A DNA stretch of 64,000 nucleotides from Prevotella sp. Lineage in GTDB: Bacteria; Bacteroidota; Bacteroidia; Bacteroidales; Bacteroidaceae. Location of the stretch: contig JAILFH010000099.1 in assembly GCA_024697645.1 (NCBI GenBank), positions 1-64,000 of the forward strand. The letters are read 5' to 3'. Of this stretch, positions 45,277-54,808 are shown piece after piece (the first letter of the stretch is position 1; the number at the start of each line of letters is the position of its first letter). A program made the translations under genes and the position numbers. The notes below the pieces were generated by a model, which was not told the DNA's origin, ran no database searches, and was given only the letters and a program-made list of their open reading frames with translations.

Positions 45277-48261
45277 ATGAAGAAAGCAATATTGAGCATC
45301 ATTATGATATTGGCTGCGGTTAGCGTAAGTGCTGTTCCTGCTAAGCGAGGTGTCATCCGCACACTGACACTTAGTGACGGAACAACTGTCTCTGCTCGCC
45401 TCGTTGGTGATGAACACGGCCACTACTGGCTGTCGCAGGATGGGCGTGCGTTTATCTCAACAGGCAATCAGGCAGTAGACAGTCAGGACATCTTCCAGCA
45501 AGTCAGTTTGGAGGCCATCTCCCAGCGTGCAGATATACGTCGTACTCAGTCGAATGCCCGTCGTGCCAAACGACTGAGTTCACCCAAGCGCGTGGGTGAG
45601 TATGGTGACTATACTGGTTCAAAGAAAGGGCTTATCATCTTGGTCAATTTCACGAACGTAACCTTTCAGGACAGAAACAATAAAAGTCTTTTTGAGCGCA
45701 TTGCCAACAACGAGAATTTTTCTTATGGCAACTTCGTAGGTTCTATCCACGACTATTTCTATGACCAAAGCGAAGGTCAGTTCGACTTGACTTTTGATGT
45801 AGCAGGTCCATATAATGTTTCTCACACTCAGTCATATTATGGTGGCAACGATAGTGATGGCAACGACAAACATCCTGCAGAGATGGTCATTGAGGCTTGT
45901 CAGTTGGCAGATGCCGACGTAAACTTTGCCGATTATGACTGGAATGGCGACGGCTATGTTGATCAAGTCTACGTTATCTATGCAGGAAAAGGTGAAGCCG
46001 ATGGGGGCGGTTCGAATACCATCTGGCCCCATGAGTGGGATTTGGAATCGGCGGCCTATTATGGTGATGGACTTGGAGCGCAGAAGTTCGACGATATGTG
46101 GGTCAATACCTATGCCTGTGGAAGTGAACTCAATGGTTCTTCACAGATTTGCGGCATTGGCACGATGTGTCATGAGTTCAGCCATTGTCTTGGTTTCCCC
46201 GATTTCTATGATACAGGAGATGAGGGCAGTCGTGGAATGGACGTATGGGACCTGATGGATGTAGGTTCCTACAATGGCAATGGTTATCGTCCAGCAGGCT
46301 ACACTAGTTATGAGCGCTGGATGGCAGGATGGAAGACACCTATCGAGTTGAATGAGGATACATTGGAGGTTACGGGTATGAAGTCTTTGCAGGAAGGTGG
46401 TGAGAGTTACATCATCTATAATGATGGAAACAAAGACGAATACTATTTGCTCGAAAACCGTCAGAAGGTTGAGTGGGATAAAGGACTTCCTGGTGAGGGA
46501 CTCCTTATCTTGCATGTCGACTATGATCAGGAAGCGTGGTACTATAATACTGTCAATAATACTTATAATCATCAGCGTATGACGTGGGTGGCAGCAGACA
46601 ATAAATATCAGACCAGTTATGGTTATATCTCGGAGTCTGGTATGGCGAACGACCCATTCCCCTATGGCGAAGTGAATAGTTTTGGCAACAATACTACCCC
46701 TGCTGCGACACTTTTCAATAATAATACCGATGGGACTAAATTTCTCAACAAACTCGTCTATGATATTACGAAGAATGACGATGGAACCATCGATTTTAAA
46801 TATCTGAAGGGTGCTGAGCCTCCTGCTATCGTAACTGGTGACGGTGAATATCGTCGCGTAGTTTCTACTGACGAACTCACGGAAGACGCCAGTTATCTCA
46901 TTGTCTATGAGGCATCGTCATCAGAAGGAACTGCCTATGCGGGAGTTACTACTGGAAGCACAAGTTATGGACAGAAGGTGGATGTGGAAATCAACGGTTA
47001 TACCATTGATATTGATAGCATATCTGCCCAGCCAGTAAAGTTGAAGAAGGCTGGCGATGATACTTGGTATATCCTTGATGATACCTACTATCTCTGTTAC
47101 GAGAGTGGTAATTCGCTCGACAAGAATCCTATCTGCGATGGAAAAGGATTCACGTGGACCATTGAACCAACTTCCATTACGAACACGGACTATGCTTCCT
47201 ATAACCGTCGCTTGCAATACAACAAGTCGAGCAATGCGCAGCGATTTGCCTGCTACAGAGGAACTCAGCAGGATGTAGTTCTCTATATGAAGGCAGAAGA
47301 CCCTGACGCTCGTAAGGATCCCGAATTGGCTTTCGACAAATTGAATGTTACGGCTTTTGCAGAGACAGTTGATTTTGAGGAACCCACTTTGCAGAATCCC
47401 AATAATTTGGAAGTTGTCTATACTTCCGACAATGAGTCTTTGGCTACTGTTGATGCAAATACTGGTGAGGTGATGATTGGCTCTGACGCTGGCGAAGTGA
47501 TTATCACTGCTTCTTTCGGTGGTGATGAAACTTACAAACCAGGTTGGGCACGCTATCGTATCACGGTTACAAAAAAGGAAGAAGCCGACCTTTCTTTCCC
47601 CGTTAATGAAGTAACGGTTGAGGCTGAAACGGCAGACTTTGAGGAACCCGTATTACAGAATCCTCATGATTTGGAAGTTTCCTATTCTTCGAGTAACGAA
47701 CTGCTGGCTACCGTTGATGCAAAGACGGGTGAGGTAACGATTGGTTCAGAGGCAGGCACGCTTATTATTACTGCTTATTTTGAAGGAAATGAAGCCTTTA
47801 AAGCGGGTTCTGCAAGTTATCAACTTATCATTACCGAAAAGACGATTGTGAAGGAAGACGCCGACCTCTCTTTCCTTGTTAATGAAGTAACGGTTGAGGC
47901 TGAGACTGCCGATTTTGAGGAGCCTGTTCTGCAGAATCCTCATGAACTTGAGGTTTCTTATTCTTCAAGTAATGAACTGTTGGCTACTGTTGATGCTCAG
48001 ACTGGTGAGGTGACGATTGGCTCAGAGCCAGGCACGCTTATTATTACGGCTTTGTTCCATGGTAATGACTATTTCAATGAAGGTTCTGCCTCTTACACGA
48101 TTAATATCGCCGAGAAGCAGGATGTTGGTATAGAGTCTATCATATCAAAGATTCCTACTGAGGTCGTAATCTACGACTTGCAAGGCCGACGTCTGACCGA
48201 GAAGGTTCAGTTAAAGCCTGGACTTTACATCATCGGTGGCAAGAAGGTAGTTGTCAAATGA
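45277..48261 (+). CDS. Secreted M6-family metalloprotease with T9SS sorting domain (paralog 2)
   Basis: 994 residues with the same plan as paralog 1: signal peptide, VPAKRG propeptide, M6 domain with HEFSH at 299-303 and WDLMDVGSYNGNG, then the beta-rich module. It carries three Ig-like repeats instead of one. The last two are close copies of each other with a 92-codon period (DNA period 276, starts 47584 and 47860). The C-terminus VVIYDLQGRRLTEKVQLKPG is a T9SS-type sorting end. The stop overlaps the first possible codon of the next frame, so the genes are tightly spaced. Confidence 0.88.
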   Translation: MKKAILSIIMILAAVSVSAVPAKRGVIRTLTLSDGTTVSARLVGDEHGHYWLSQDGRAFISTGNQAVDSQDIFQQVSLEAISQRADIRRTQSNARRAKRLSSPKRVGEYGDYTGSKKGLIILVNFTNVTFQDRNNKSLFERIANNENFSYGNFVGSIHDYFYDQSEGQFDLTFDVAGPYNVSHTQSYYGGNDSDGNDKHPAEMVIEACQLADADVNFADYDWNGDGYVDQVYVIYAGKGEADGGGSNTIWPHEWDLESAAYYGDGLGAQKFDDMWVNTYACGSELNGSSQICGIGTMCHEFSHCLGFPDFYDTGDEGSRGMDVWDLMDVGSYNGNGYRPAGYTSYERWMAGWKTPIELNEDTLEVTGMKSLQEGGESYIIYNDGNKDEYYLLENRQKVEWDKGLPGEGLLILHVDYDQEAWYYNTVNNTYNHQRMTWVAADNKYQTSYGYISESGMANDPFPYGEVNSFGNNTTPAATLFNNNTDGTKFLNKLVYDITKNDDGTIDFKYLKGAEPPAIVTGDGEYRRVVSTDELTEDASYLIVYEASSSEGTAYAGVTTGSTSYGQKVDVEINGYTIDIDSISAQPVKLKKAGDDTWYILDDTYYLCYESGNSLDKNPICDGKGFTWTIEPTSITNTDYASYNRRLQYNKSSNAQRFACYRGTQQDVVLYMKAEDPDARKDPELAFDKLNVTAFAETVDFEEPTLQNPNNLEVVYTSDNESLATVDANTGEVMIGSDAGEVIITASFGGDETYKPGWARYRITVTKKEEADLSFPVNEVTVEAETADFEEPVLQNPHDLEVSYSSSNELLATVDAKTGEVTIGSEAGTLIITAYFEGNEAFKAGSASYQLIITEKTIVKEDADLSFLVNEVTVEAETADFEEPVLQNPHELEVSYSSSNELLATVDAQTGEVTIGSEPGTLIITALFHGNDYFNEGSASYTINIAEKQDVGIESIISKIPTEVVIYDLQGRRLTEKVQLKPGLYIIGGKKVVVK
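47584..48117 (+). repeat. Intragenic tandem duplication of an Ig-like module
   Basis: Two DNA units, starting at 47584 and 47860 and each about 260-276 bases long, encode nearly identical Ig-like domains (both contain VNEVTVEAETADFEEPVLQN). Many differences are third-position changes, so the duplication is recent but not brand new. Confidence 0.8.
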
Positions 48262-48299
48262 TGCTATTCCGCTCGTATATTCAATTTAAAGACTATAAA

Positions 48300-51200
48300 A
48301 TGAAAAGATTTCTAACAATCTTTGTATTGGCAGTATTGGCTCTTTCTGCCAGTGCAGTTCCCGCTAAGCGTGGACTCGTGCGTACGTTAACTTTAAGTGA
48401 TGGCACAACAGTAACAGCAAAATTAGTAGGCGACGAGCATGGTCATTATTGGCTTGCAGAAGACGGTAAGGCTTACCTGCAAGAAGAAGGTACGGCCTAT
48501 TTCGCTCAAGTAAATCTTGAGACTGTAAAGACAAAGGCTCAGACTCGTCGCAATCAATCAAACGCTCGTCGTTCCAAGCGCCTTGCTCCCAACAAGGTTG
48601 GCGAGGTCGGAAACTATACGGGCAAGAAGAAAGGTATCATCATCTTGGTCAACTTCAGTGATGTATCTTTCCAAAGTAGCAACAACAATGCACTCTATCA
48701 GCGTGTTGCCAACGAGGAGAATTTTTCGTATGGTAATTTCAAGGGCTCTATGTACGACTTTTTCTATGCACAGAGTGAAGGTCAGTTTGAACTTACCTTT
48801 GATGTTGTAGGACCTGTCACCGTGTCTAACAAGCAGTCTTACTATGGCTCAAATGATAGTAGTGGTAATGATAAGTATCCAGCAACTATGGTCATTGAGG
48901 CTTTGAAACTTGCTGACAGTCAGGTAAACTATGCCGATTACGACTGGGATGGAGATGGTGAAGTTGATCAAGTCTATGTGGTCTATGCTGGTAAGGGCGA
49001 GGCTGATGGAGGTGCTTCTTCTACTATTTGGCCGCACGAGTGGAATCTGTCTGCAGCCAATTATTATGGTGATGGTGCTGGCGCTCAGACCCTTGATGGT
49101 GTGAAGATTGATACTTACGCTTGTGGCGGTGAACTCAATGGACAGACTGGTAGCATTGCTGGTATCGGCACGATGTGTCACGAGTTCAGTCACTGTCTGG
49201 GTTATCCCGACTTCTACGACACCGACTATTCTGGTGGACAGGGTATGGGATATTGGGATCTGATGGACTCAGGTTCTTATAATGATGACGGTTATCAGCC
49301 AGCAGGCTACACCAGTTACGAGCGCTGGGTAGCAGGATGGAAAACTCCCATTGAATTAACAACAACGAAAGCAGTCTCAAACATGAAGGCGTTGCAGGAT
49401 GGTGGTGAAAGTTACATTATTTATAATCAAGGTAATACCAATGAGTACTTCTTGCTCGAGAATCGTCAACTGACTGGTTGGGATGAGTCTGTGCCTGGTG
49501 CTGGTTTGCTAATTCTTCATGTTGACTACAGTTCTTCTGCTTGGTCGAGTAATACTCCTAACGATACTCCCAGCCATCAGCGTATGACTTGGATTGCAGC
49601 AGATAATAAATATGAATATACTACCTATAGTGGAACAAAATATTACGATTTTGACGGAATGGCTACCGACCCATTCCCTTATGGTACAGCGAATGCATTT
49701 GGAAAGTCTACGACGCCTGCTGCTAAACTCTTCAACCAAAACACTGATGGCACTTACTATCTTGATTCTTCCGTTGAGAATATCACGCAGAATAGCGATG
49801 GAACCGTCTCTTTTAACTTTGTTGGCTTAAGTTCTGTTGCTACGCCCACATTCTCGCCCGCTGCTGGTCGTTATACGGAAGCACAGACGGTTACTATCAG
49901 TTGCGAGACCGAAGGTGCCACTATTTATTATACAACAGATGGGACTACACCAACGTCTGGAAGCACTAAGTATACAGGAGCAATAACGATTTCTGAAACG
50001 ACAACACTGAAAGCCATCGCTATTGCTGATGGAGAAGAGAGCGCCGTTGCTACAGCAAAATATTATTTTGGTTCTTCATCTGCTGATGTAAAGACCTTCA
50101 AGCGAGTTACTTCGTTGGACGAAATGGTCAGCGGCATGCGTTATATCATTGCTTGTGGAAGTAAAGCAAAGGCTGCAGGATCATTGTCAAGTTCTTATTT
50201 TTCACCAGTATCTGTAACTCTAGAAGATGATATCATCACTATTACCGATGATGTTACAGTATTCTTGGTAGAGGGTAGTGGCAATTCTTTCTCATTCTTA
50301 AAAGAAGATACAGAGAGCAGTACAGTTGAATATCTCTGTGCTACAACAACCAAAAAATTAGCCTATGATTCTGACGAAAAGACTTGGACGTTGGCCGATG
50401 ATAAAAGTGGTGTAATTATGACTTACGGCAGTTATGGTACAATGCTGTATAATGCCCGAGATCCACGTTTTACAACTTATACGAGTGGAACACAATCGAA
50501 TATGATTTATGCCAATCTTTATATGGAGTATGAGACCGAAACTCCTACAGAGAAGCAGGATGTCACAATGGCATTCAGTGAATCGGAAGTAACCGCAACG
50601 GTTGGTGAAGATTTCACAGAACCAACGCTGACTACAGATCCTGAAGGTCTTACTGTCACATATTCAAGCAGTGAAACTTCTGTGGCAACGGTTAATGAAT
50701 CTACAGGCGCAGTTACACTCGTTGGCGAAGGTACTGCAGTTATTACTGCTACGTTTGCAGGAAACGATAGTTATAATTCTGGCACAGCATCATACACGTT
50801 GACCGTAAATGCGGCAACACCAGTCGAGAAGCAAGACGTTACAATGACGTTCTCATCTGAGAGTGCAACCGCAACAATGGGCGATGAATTCACGGCGCCT
50901 ACATTGACAATAGAACCAGAAGGTCTTACTGTTACATATTCAAGCAGTAATACTTCTGTGGCAACAGTTGATAAGACTACAGGCACAGTAACACTCGTAG
51001 GTGAAGGTACAACAACTATTACTGCTACGTTTGCAGGCAATGATAATTATAACTCTGGCTCTGCTTCTTACACGCTGACAGTAAGCAGTTCTTCTACTTC
51101 TTATATTGAAACCGACAACTACGAACTCGTAACAGATGCTTCTACACTTGCTGCTGGTGACAAGATTGTCATTACGAACACAACAACTGCTGCTGATACA

Positions 51201-51797
51201 CAGAAGGCACTTGGTACAACTCAGAATAAGAACAACCGAAGCGCGACGAATGATTTCACGTTTAATGACGACGCAACAATTACCCCAGGTGATGGAGTTG
51301 CCATTATACAATTAGGTGGTCAATCTGGGGCTTGGACATTCTACGTGACCAATGGAGATTCACAGGGTTATTTGTATGCCGCAAGTAGTTATAGCAATTA
51401 TTTGAGGACAGAATCAGAGGTTGATTCTAATAATAATGCAGAGGCTGCTATTTCTATTGTTTCTGATACAGGTGCTGCAACGATTGAATTCCAGGGTACT
51501 AATTCTCGTAATCTCTTAAAGTACAACAGTCAGAATTATATCTTTAGTTGTTATGCTTCTGGGCAAAATCCTGTTTACATCTATCGTCAGATTAAGATTA
51601 TTCCTGTTGCATACGACATCAACAAAGACGGTCAAATTTCGATTGCTGATGTGACCGCTCTCGTGAACATCATTCTGGGTAAGGACTCCACCGAGCCGTA
51701 TGTTTACGATCATGACGCTGCAGATGTGAATAGTGATGGAGAAATAGAAATTGCTGACGTTACAGCATTGGTGAATATATTGTTAGGAAAGGAATGA
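48300..51797 (+). CDS. Secreted M6-family metalloprotease with dockerin-like C-terminus (paralog 3)
   Basis: 1165 residues from ATG 48300. A longer frame begins at 48258, but its first 14 residues precede a textbook signal peptide (MKRFLTIFVLAVLALSASAVPAK) and overlap the previous stop, so 48300 is preferred. The M6 domain has HEFSH at 294-298 and WDLMDSGSYNDDG. Then come a chitobiase C-terminal-like module (IYYTTDGTTPTSGSTKY), a beta-rich segment, two Big_2-like Ig repeats and another sandwich (YELVTDASTLAAGDKIVITN). The end is a double dockerin-like repeat (DINKDGQISIADVTALVNII and ADVNSDGEIEIADVTALVNI). Unlike paralogs 1 and 2 it lacks a T9SS end, and its C-terminal half resembles the nuclease at 40015. 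Confidence 0.88.
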   Translation: MKRFLTIFVLAVLALSASAVPAKRGLVRTLTLSDGTTVTAKLVGDEHGHYWLAEDGKAYLQEEGTAYFAQVNLETVKTKAQTRRNQSNARRSKRLAPNKVGEVGNYTGKKKGIIILVNFSDVSFQSSNNNALYQRVANEENFSYGNFKGSMYDFFYAQSEGQFELTFDVVGPVTVSNKQSYYGSNDSSGNDKYPATMVIEALKLADSQVNYADYDWDGDGEVDQVYVVYAGKGEADGGASSTIWPHEWNLSAANYYGDGAGAQTLDGVKIDTYACGGELNGQTGSIAGIGTMCHEFSHCLGYPDFYDTDYSGGQGMGYWDLMDSGSYNDDGYQPAGYTSYERWVAGWKTPIELTTTKAVSNMKALQDGGESYIIYNQGNTNEYFLLENRQLTGWDESVPGAGLLILHVDYSSSAWSSNTPNDTPSHQRMTWIAADNKYEYTTYSGTKYYDFDGMATDPFPYGTANAFGKSTTPAAKLFNQNTDGTYYLDSSVENITQNSDGTVSFNFVGLSSVATPTFSPAAGRYTEAQTVTISCETEGATIYYTTDGTTPTSGSTKYTGAITISETTTLKAIAIADGEESAVATAKYYFGSSSADVKTFKRVTSLDEMVSGMRYIIACGSKAKAAGSLSSSYFSPVSVTLEDDIITITDDVTVFLVEGSGNSFSFLKEDTESSTVEYLCATTTKKLAYDSDEKTWTLADDKSGVIMTYGSYGTMLYNARDPRFTTYTSGTQSNMIYANLYMEYETETPTEKQDVTMAFSESEVTATVGEDFTEPTLTTDPEGLTVTYSSSETSVATVNESTGAVTLVGEGTAVITATFAGNDSYNSGTASYTLTVNAATPVEKQDVTMTFSSESATATMGDEFTAPTLTIEPEGLTVTYSSSNTSVATVDKTTGTVTLVGEGTTTITATFAGNDNYNSGSASYTLTVSSSSTSYIETDNYELVTDASTLAAGDKIVITNTTTAADTQKALGTTQNKNNRSATNDFTFNDDATITPGDGVAIIQLGGQSGAWTFYVTNGDSQGYLYAASSYSNYLRTESEVDSNNNAEAAISIVSDTGAATIEFQGTNSRNLLKYNSQNYIFSCYASGQNPVYIYRQIKIIPVAYDINKDGQISIADVTALVNIILGKDSTEPYVYDHDAADVNSDGEIEIADVTALVNILLGKE

Positions 51798-53080
51798 AGT
51801 TGAACGAGGCAACACGGCAGTTTATCCACAAGCACGCTGATGAAGACGTGCGACAGTTGGCGCTGCGCTTTTCACAAGCCAGTAGCAGAGGCGAAATAGA
51901 CTTGCCGTTTGCACTCGATCAGATATACGGCCGACAGACGGCTCGTCGCAAGTTGCCTTCGTGGGCAAAGGTCGACAACCTCGTTTATCCGCCACATCTC
52001 TCAATGGAACAGTGTTCGAGTGAGCATACTGCCCTTTATAAGGCGCAGTTGCTCACTCGTCTGCTTCATGGTGAAGCCAATGCCTCACTTGTTGATTTGA
52101 CAGGAGGATTTGGTGTCGATTTCTCCTTTATGGCGAAGGCAGCCAATGTCGTTAGCGCTACCTATGTAGAACGCAATCCGCAACTATGCGAGTTGGTAAG
52201 TCACAATTTGCCTCTACTCGGTCTTCCCGAAGTGAAGGTCGTCTGCGCATCTGCTGAAGATTATCTTCCCCAGTTCGCGCACAAGCAGGGCAAACGAGTT
52301 GTTTTTCTCGACCCAGCCCGTCGGGACCTTCATGGTGCTCGCACCTATGCATTAACCGATTGCACGCCAAACGTGCTCGACATGAGCGATACACTATTGA
52401 ATGCCGCTGATTTTGTCATACTGAAACTCTCCCCGATGCTCGATTGGCGAAAGGCAGTTGCCGATCTTGGTGCAAATCGGGTAGGGGAAGTGCATATTGT
52501 TTCTGTGGCCAATGAGTGCAAGGAACTGCTTCTTGTTCTGCGGCACAATCCCGATGAAACCGCACTTTTTTGCGTGAATCTGCAAACAGAAGAGCCGCAG
52601 TTCGTGCTTCCTTCTGTTTCTGAGCCAAATCTCTCTAATGGTAAAGTCGAAGCAAAGGCTTCTTCAGAATTATCGGTCTCGCAGCCCTATGCTTCCCCTA
52701 TGGCGGGCGATTATCTCTATGAGCCAAATGCGTCGCTGATGAAGGCGGGATTCTTCACAGTGCTTAGTCAGCAATATCAGGTGAAACCACTTGCCCACGA
52801 TAGTCATCTCTTTTGTTCATCTCTTCTTGTGTCTGATTTCCCCGGTCGGAAGTTCAGAATTGCTGCGGTTTCATCGATGAACAAACGAGAATGGTCAAAC
52901 CATCTGAAAGACATTACTCGTGCAAACATTGCAACGCGAAACTTCCCGATGAAACCGGAAGAATTGCGCCGGAAGCTGAAACTGAAGGAAGGTGGCGATT
53001 GCTACATTTTTGGCACAACGCTTGCTTCTCCCGACTCTGCTTCCAATCTTCATGTTCTCCTCATCTGCTACAAAGCCTAA
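51794..53080 (+). CDS. PG1098-like class I methyltransferase with THUMP-like domain
   Basis: 428 residues. An N-terminal helical, ferredoxin-like region is followed by a Rossmann SAM-binding domain: motif I is LVDLTGGFGVDFSF at 99-112, then an acidic VERNPQLCELV motif II, and LDPARRD as the motif IV-like block. The C-terminal ~170 residues match a THUMP-like domain. The architecture recalls Porphyromonas PG1098. The target is probably RNA but unproven. Its ATG overlaps the stop of the protease gene (ATGA), so it is translationally coupled to an unrelated secreted enzyme. Confidence 0.8.
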   Translation: MKLNEATRQFIHKHADEDVRQLALRFSQASSRGEIDLPFALDQIYGRQTARRKLPSWAKVDNLVYPPHLSMEQCSSEHTALYKAQLLTRLLHGEANASLVDLTGGFGVDFSFMAKAANVVSATYVERNPQLCELVSHNLPLLGLPEVKVVCASAEDYLPQFAHKQGKRVVFLDPARRDLHGARTYALTDCTPNVLDMSDTLLNAADFVILKLSPMLDWRKAVADLGANRVGEVHIVSVANECKELLLVLRHNPDETALFCVNLQTEEPQFVLPSVSEPNLSNGKVEAKASSELSVSQPYASPMAGDYLYEPNASLMKAGFFTVLSQQYQVKPLAHDSHLFCSSLLVSDFPGRKFRIAAVSSMNKREWSNHLKDITRANIATRNFPMKPEELRRKLKLKEGGDCYIFGTTLASPDSASNLHVLLICYKA

Positions 53081-53213
53081 CTCTTAGGCAGAAACCCCGT
53101 ATTATTGTTTTTATCGATTCAGACGTTTGGCATACACCGTAGGCTGCCAATCGCAATATGCTGCTGATGAGACAAATTCATCGGCAAAACTTGTCATTTG
53201 TCAGAAAAAATTG

Positions 53214-53221
53214 TATCTTTG
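53214..53221 (+). promoter_or_regulatory. -7 box (TATCTTTG) for the histidine phosphatase
   Basis: TATCTTTG with TTG at 53191-53193, 20 bases upstream. It lies inside the longest possible reading frame for the next gene, and so decides its start in favour of 53276. Confidence 0.75.
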
Positions 53222-53275
53222 CAATCTAAAGAGAATTTACCAAGGAATTTTTTAATAACAAAGACACAACCAACG

Positions 53276-54601
53276 ATGATGAAAAGACTAAAACTGACCC
53301 TGCTACTTGTAGGGATGGGGCTGACCCTATTTGCCCAGTCTCCACGTGAACAGTTCAAGGAGAACATCTACAAGTCGGGAAGCAACTATTATGCTTATCC
53401 TGGCCCCAGCCAAAAGCGGCTGACCCCTGCCCCAAAAGGCTATGAGCCTTATTACATTTCTCATTATGGCCGTCACGGTTCTCGCTATCTGATTAATAAG
53501 AACGACTACAATCGCGCTTACAGGACGCTGATGAGAGCCGATTCGCTTGACAAACTGACTCCATTTGGAAAAGATGTGTTGCGCCGTGTGACATTGTTGC
53601 GCGCTGAGGCTGATAAGCGACTGGGCGAACTCACGTTGCTGGGTGCTCAACAGCACAGGGAAATTGCTCATCGCATGTATGAGCGGTTCCCGAAGGTATT
53701 CAAGGGCGAGACCAATATCGACGCAAAGAGCACGGTGGTGATTCGCTGCATCTTGTCGATGGAGAACGCGCTTCAGGAATTGAGGAGTCTCAATCCGAAA
53801 CTGAAGATTCGCCACGATGCCTCGGAGCACGATATGTGGTACATGAACAGTTGGGAGAAACCGCTGAAGAACAAGCAGTGGAATCCTGAGACACGTGCTG
53901 CCTACGATGCTTTCAAGAAGAATCATCGCAATTATGACCGCGTGATGCAATCACTCTTCAACGACACCGCTTACATCAATCACCAAGTGGGTGCAGAACG
54001 ACTGAATGGCGATCTGTTCAAACTTGCCTCTAACATTCAGAGCACAGAACTTCGTCATTCTATCACACTCTACGACCTGTTTACTCCCGATGAAATCTAC
54101 GATAATTGGATGATTGAGAATGCAGGCTGGTATATTAGTTATGGTCACTGCCCGATGAACGGAGCCCTTCAGCCCTTCACACAGCGCCATCTGCTTCGTA
54201 AGATGATTGAGGAGGCCGATTCCTGTCTGCCCATGAAGCATCCAGGTGCTTCGCTACGCTTTGGTCATGAGGTTTGCGTGATGCCGCTGGCTTGTCTGCT
54301 CGAACTGAATAATTGTGGCAAGCAGGTGAGTGATTTGGAAAAGTTGCCCGAGGAAGGTTGGATTAACTACGAAATCTACCCCATGGGTTGCAATGTGCAA
54401 CTTGTGTTCTACAAGCCGAAGAAGGGTAAGGGCGATATCCTCGTGAAGGCTCTGCTCAACGAGAATGAGGCAACGCTGCCGCTGAAGGCCGTGAGTGGTC
54501 CTTACTATAAGTGGAGCGACTTCCGCGCGTACTTTATGAAGAAACTCGATAGTTTCAAGCCGATACCTGCCGACGAAGAGGAGGAGGAAGAAGAGGATTA
54601 A
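53276..54601 (+). CDS. Secreted histidine-type phosphatase (MINPP/phytase-like)
   Basis: 441 residues from the ATGATGAAAAGA start at 53276. A frame open back to 53198 exists, but a strong promoter box lies within that extension and the signal peptide begins at 53276. The histidine phosphatase motif is YGRHGSR, with RHGSR at 66-70. The second motif is GHE, with His331 and Glu332, as in MINPP-like enzymes where Glu is the proton donor. Bacteroides relatives degrade inositol phosphates. The last residues are a run of Glu ending in Asp, an unusual acidic tail. It is periplasmic or outer membrane-associated; the substrate is inferred. Confidence 0.85.
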   Translation: MMKRLKLTLLLVGMGLTLFAQSPREQFKENIYKSGSNYYAYPGPSQKRLTPAPKGYEPYYISHYGRHGSRYLINKNDYNRAYRTLMRADSLDKLTPFGKDVLRRVTLLRAEADKRLGELTLLGAQQHREIAHRMYERFPKVFKGETNIDAKSTVVIRCILSMENALQELRSLNPKLKIRHDASEHDMWYMNSWEKPLKNKQWNPETRAAYDAFKKNHRNYDRVMQSLFNDTAYINHQVGAERLNGDLFKLASNIQSTELRHSITLYDLFTPDEIYDNWMIENAGWYISYGHCPMNGALQPFTQRHLLRKMIEEADSCLPMKHPGASLRFGHEVCVMPLACLLELNNCGKQVSDLEKLPEEGWINYEIYPMGCNVQLVFYKPKKGKGDILVKALLNENEATLPLKAVSGPYYKWSDFRAYFMKKLDSFKPIPADEEEEEEED

Positions 54602-54683
54602 GCCAAAGACGTTAGTCTGCTCCATTCACCACATTTCTTGCAAAAAAATGCATAGAAATATTGTGGGAATGAAAAAATATTCG

Positions 54684-54691
54684 TAAATTTG
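54684..54691 (+). promoter_or_regulatory. -7 box (TAAATTTG) for the succinate CoA-transferase
   Basis: TAAATTTG followed by CAG, with TTG (54661-54663) 20 bases upstream. It predicts a leader of about 110-120 nt. Confidence 0.7.
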
Positions 54692-54808
54692 CAGCCGAAT
54701 TTGAATTTATATGCAAATTTGGCTGCTTTTTTATGATGTTTTGTTCATCGTTGAAGATGGCAGCGAGAGAAATGATTGATAAATATTGATAGAGAAAAAA
54801 CCAAACAG

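Noticed and set aside
54776..54808. Longer N-terminus for the succinate CoA-transferase
   Set aside because: Relatives begin at MAYKRIT-like residues; the extra 11 residues look like leader sequence.
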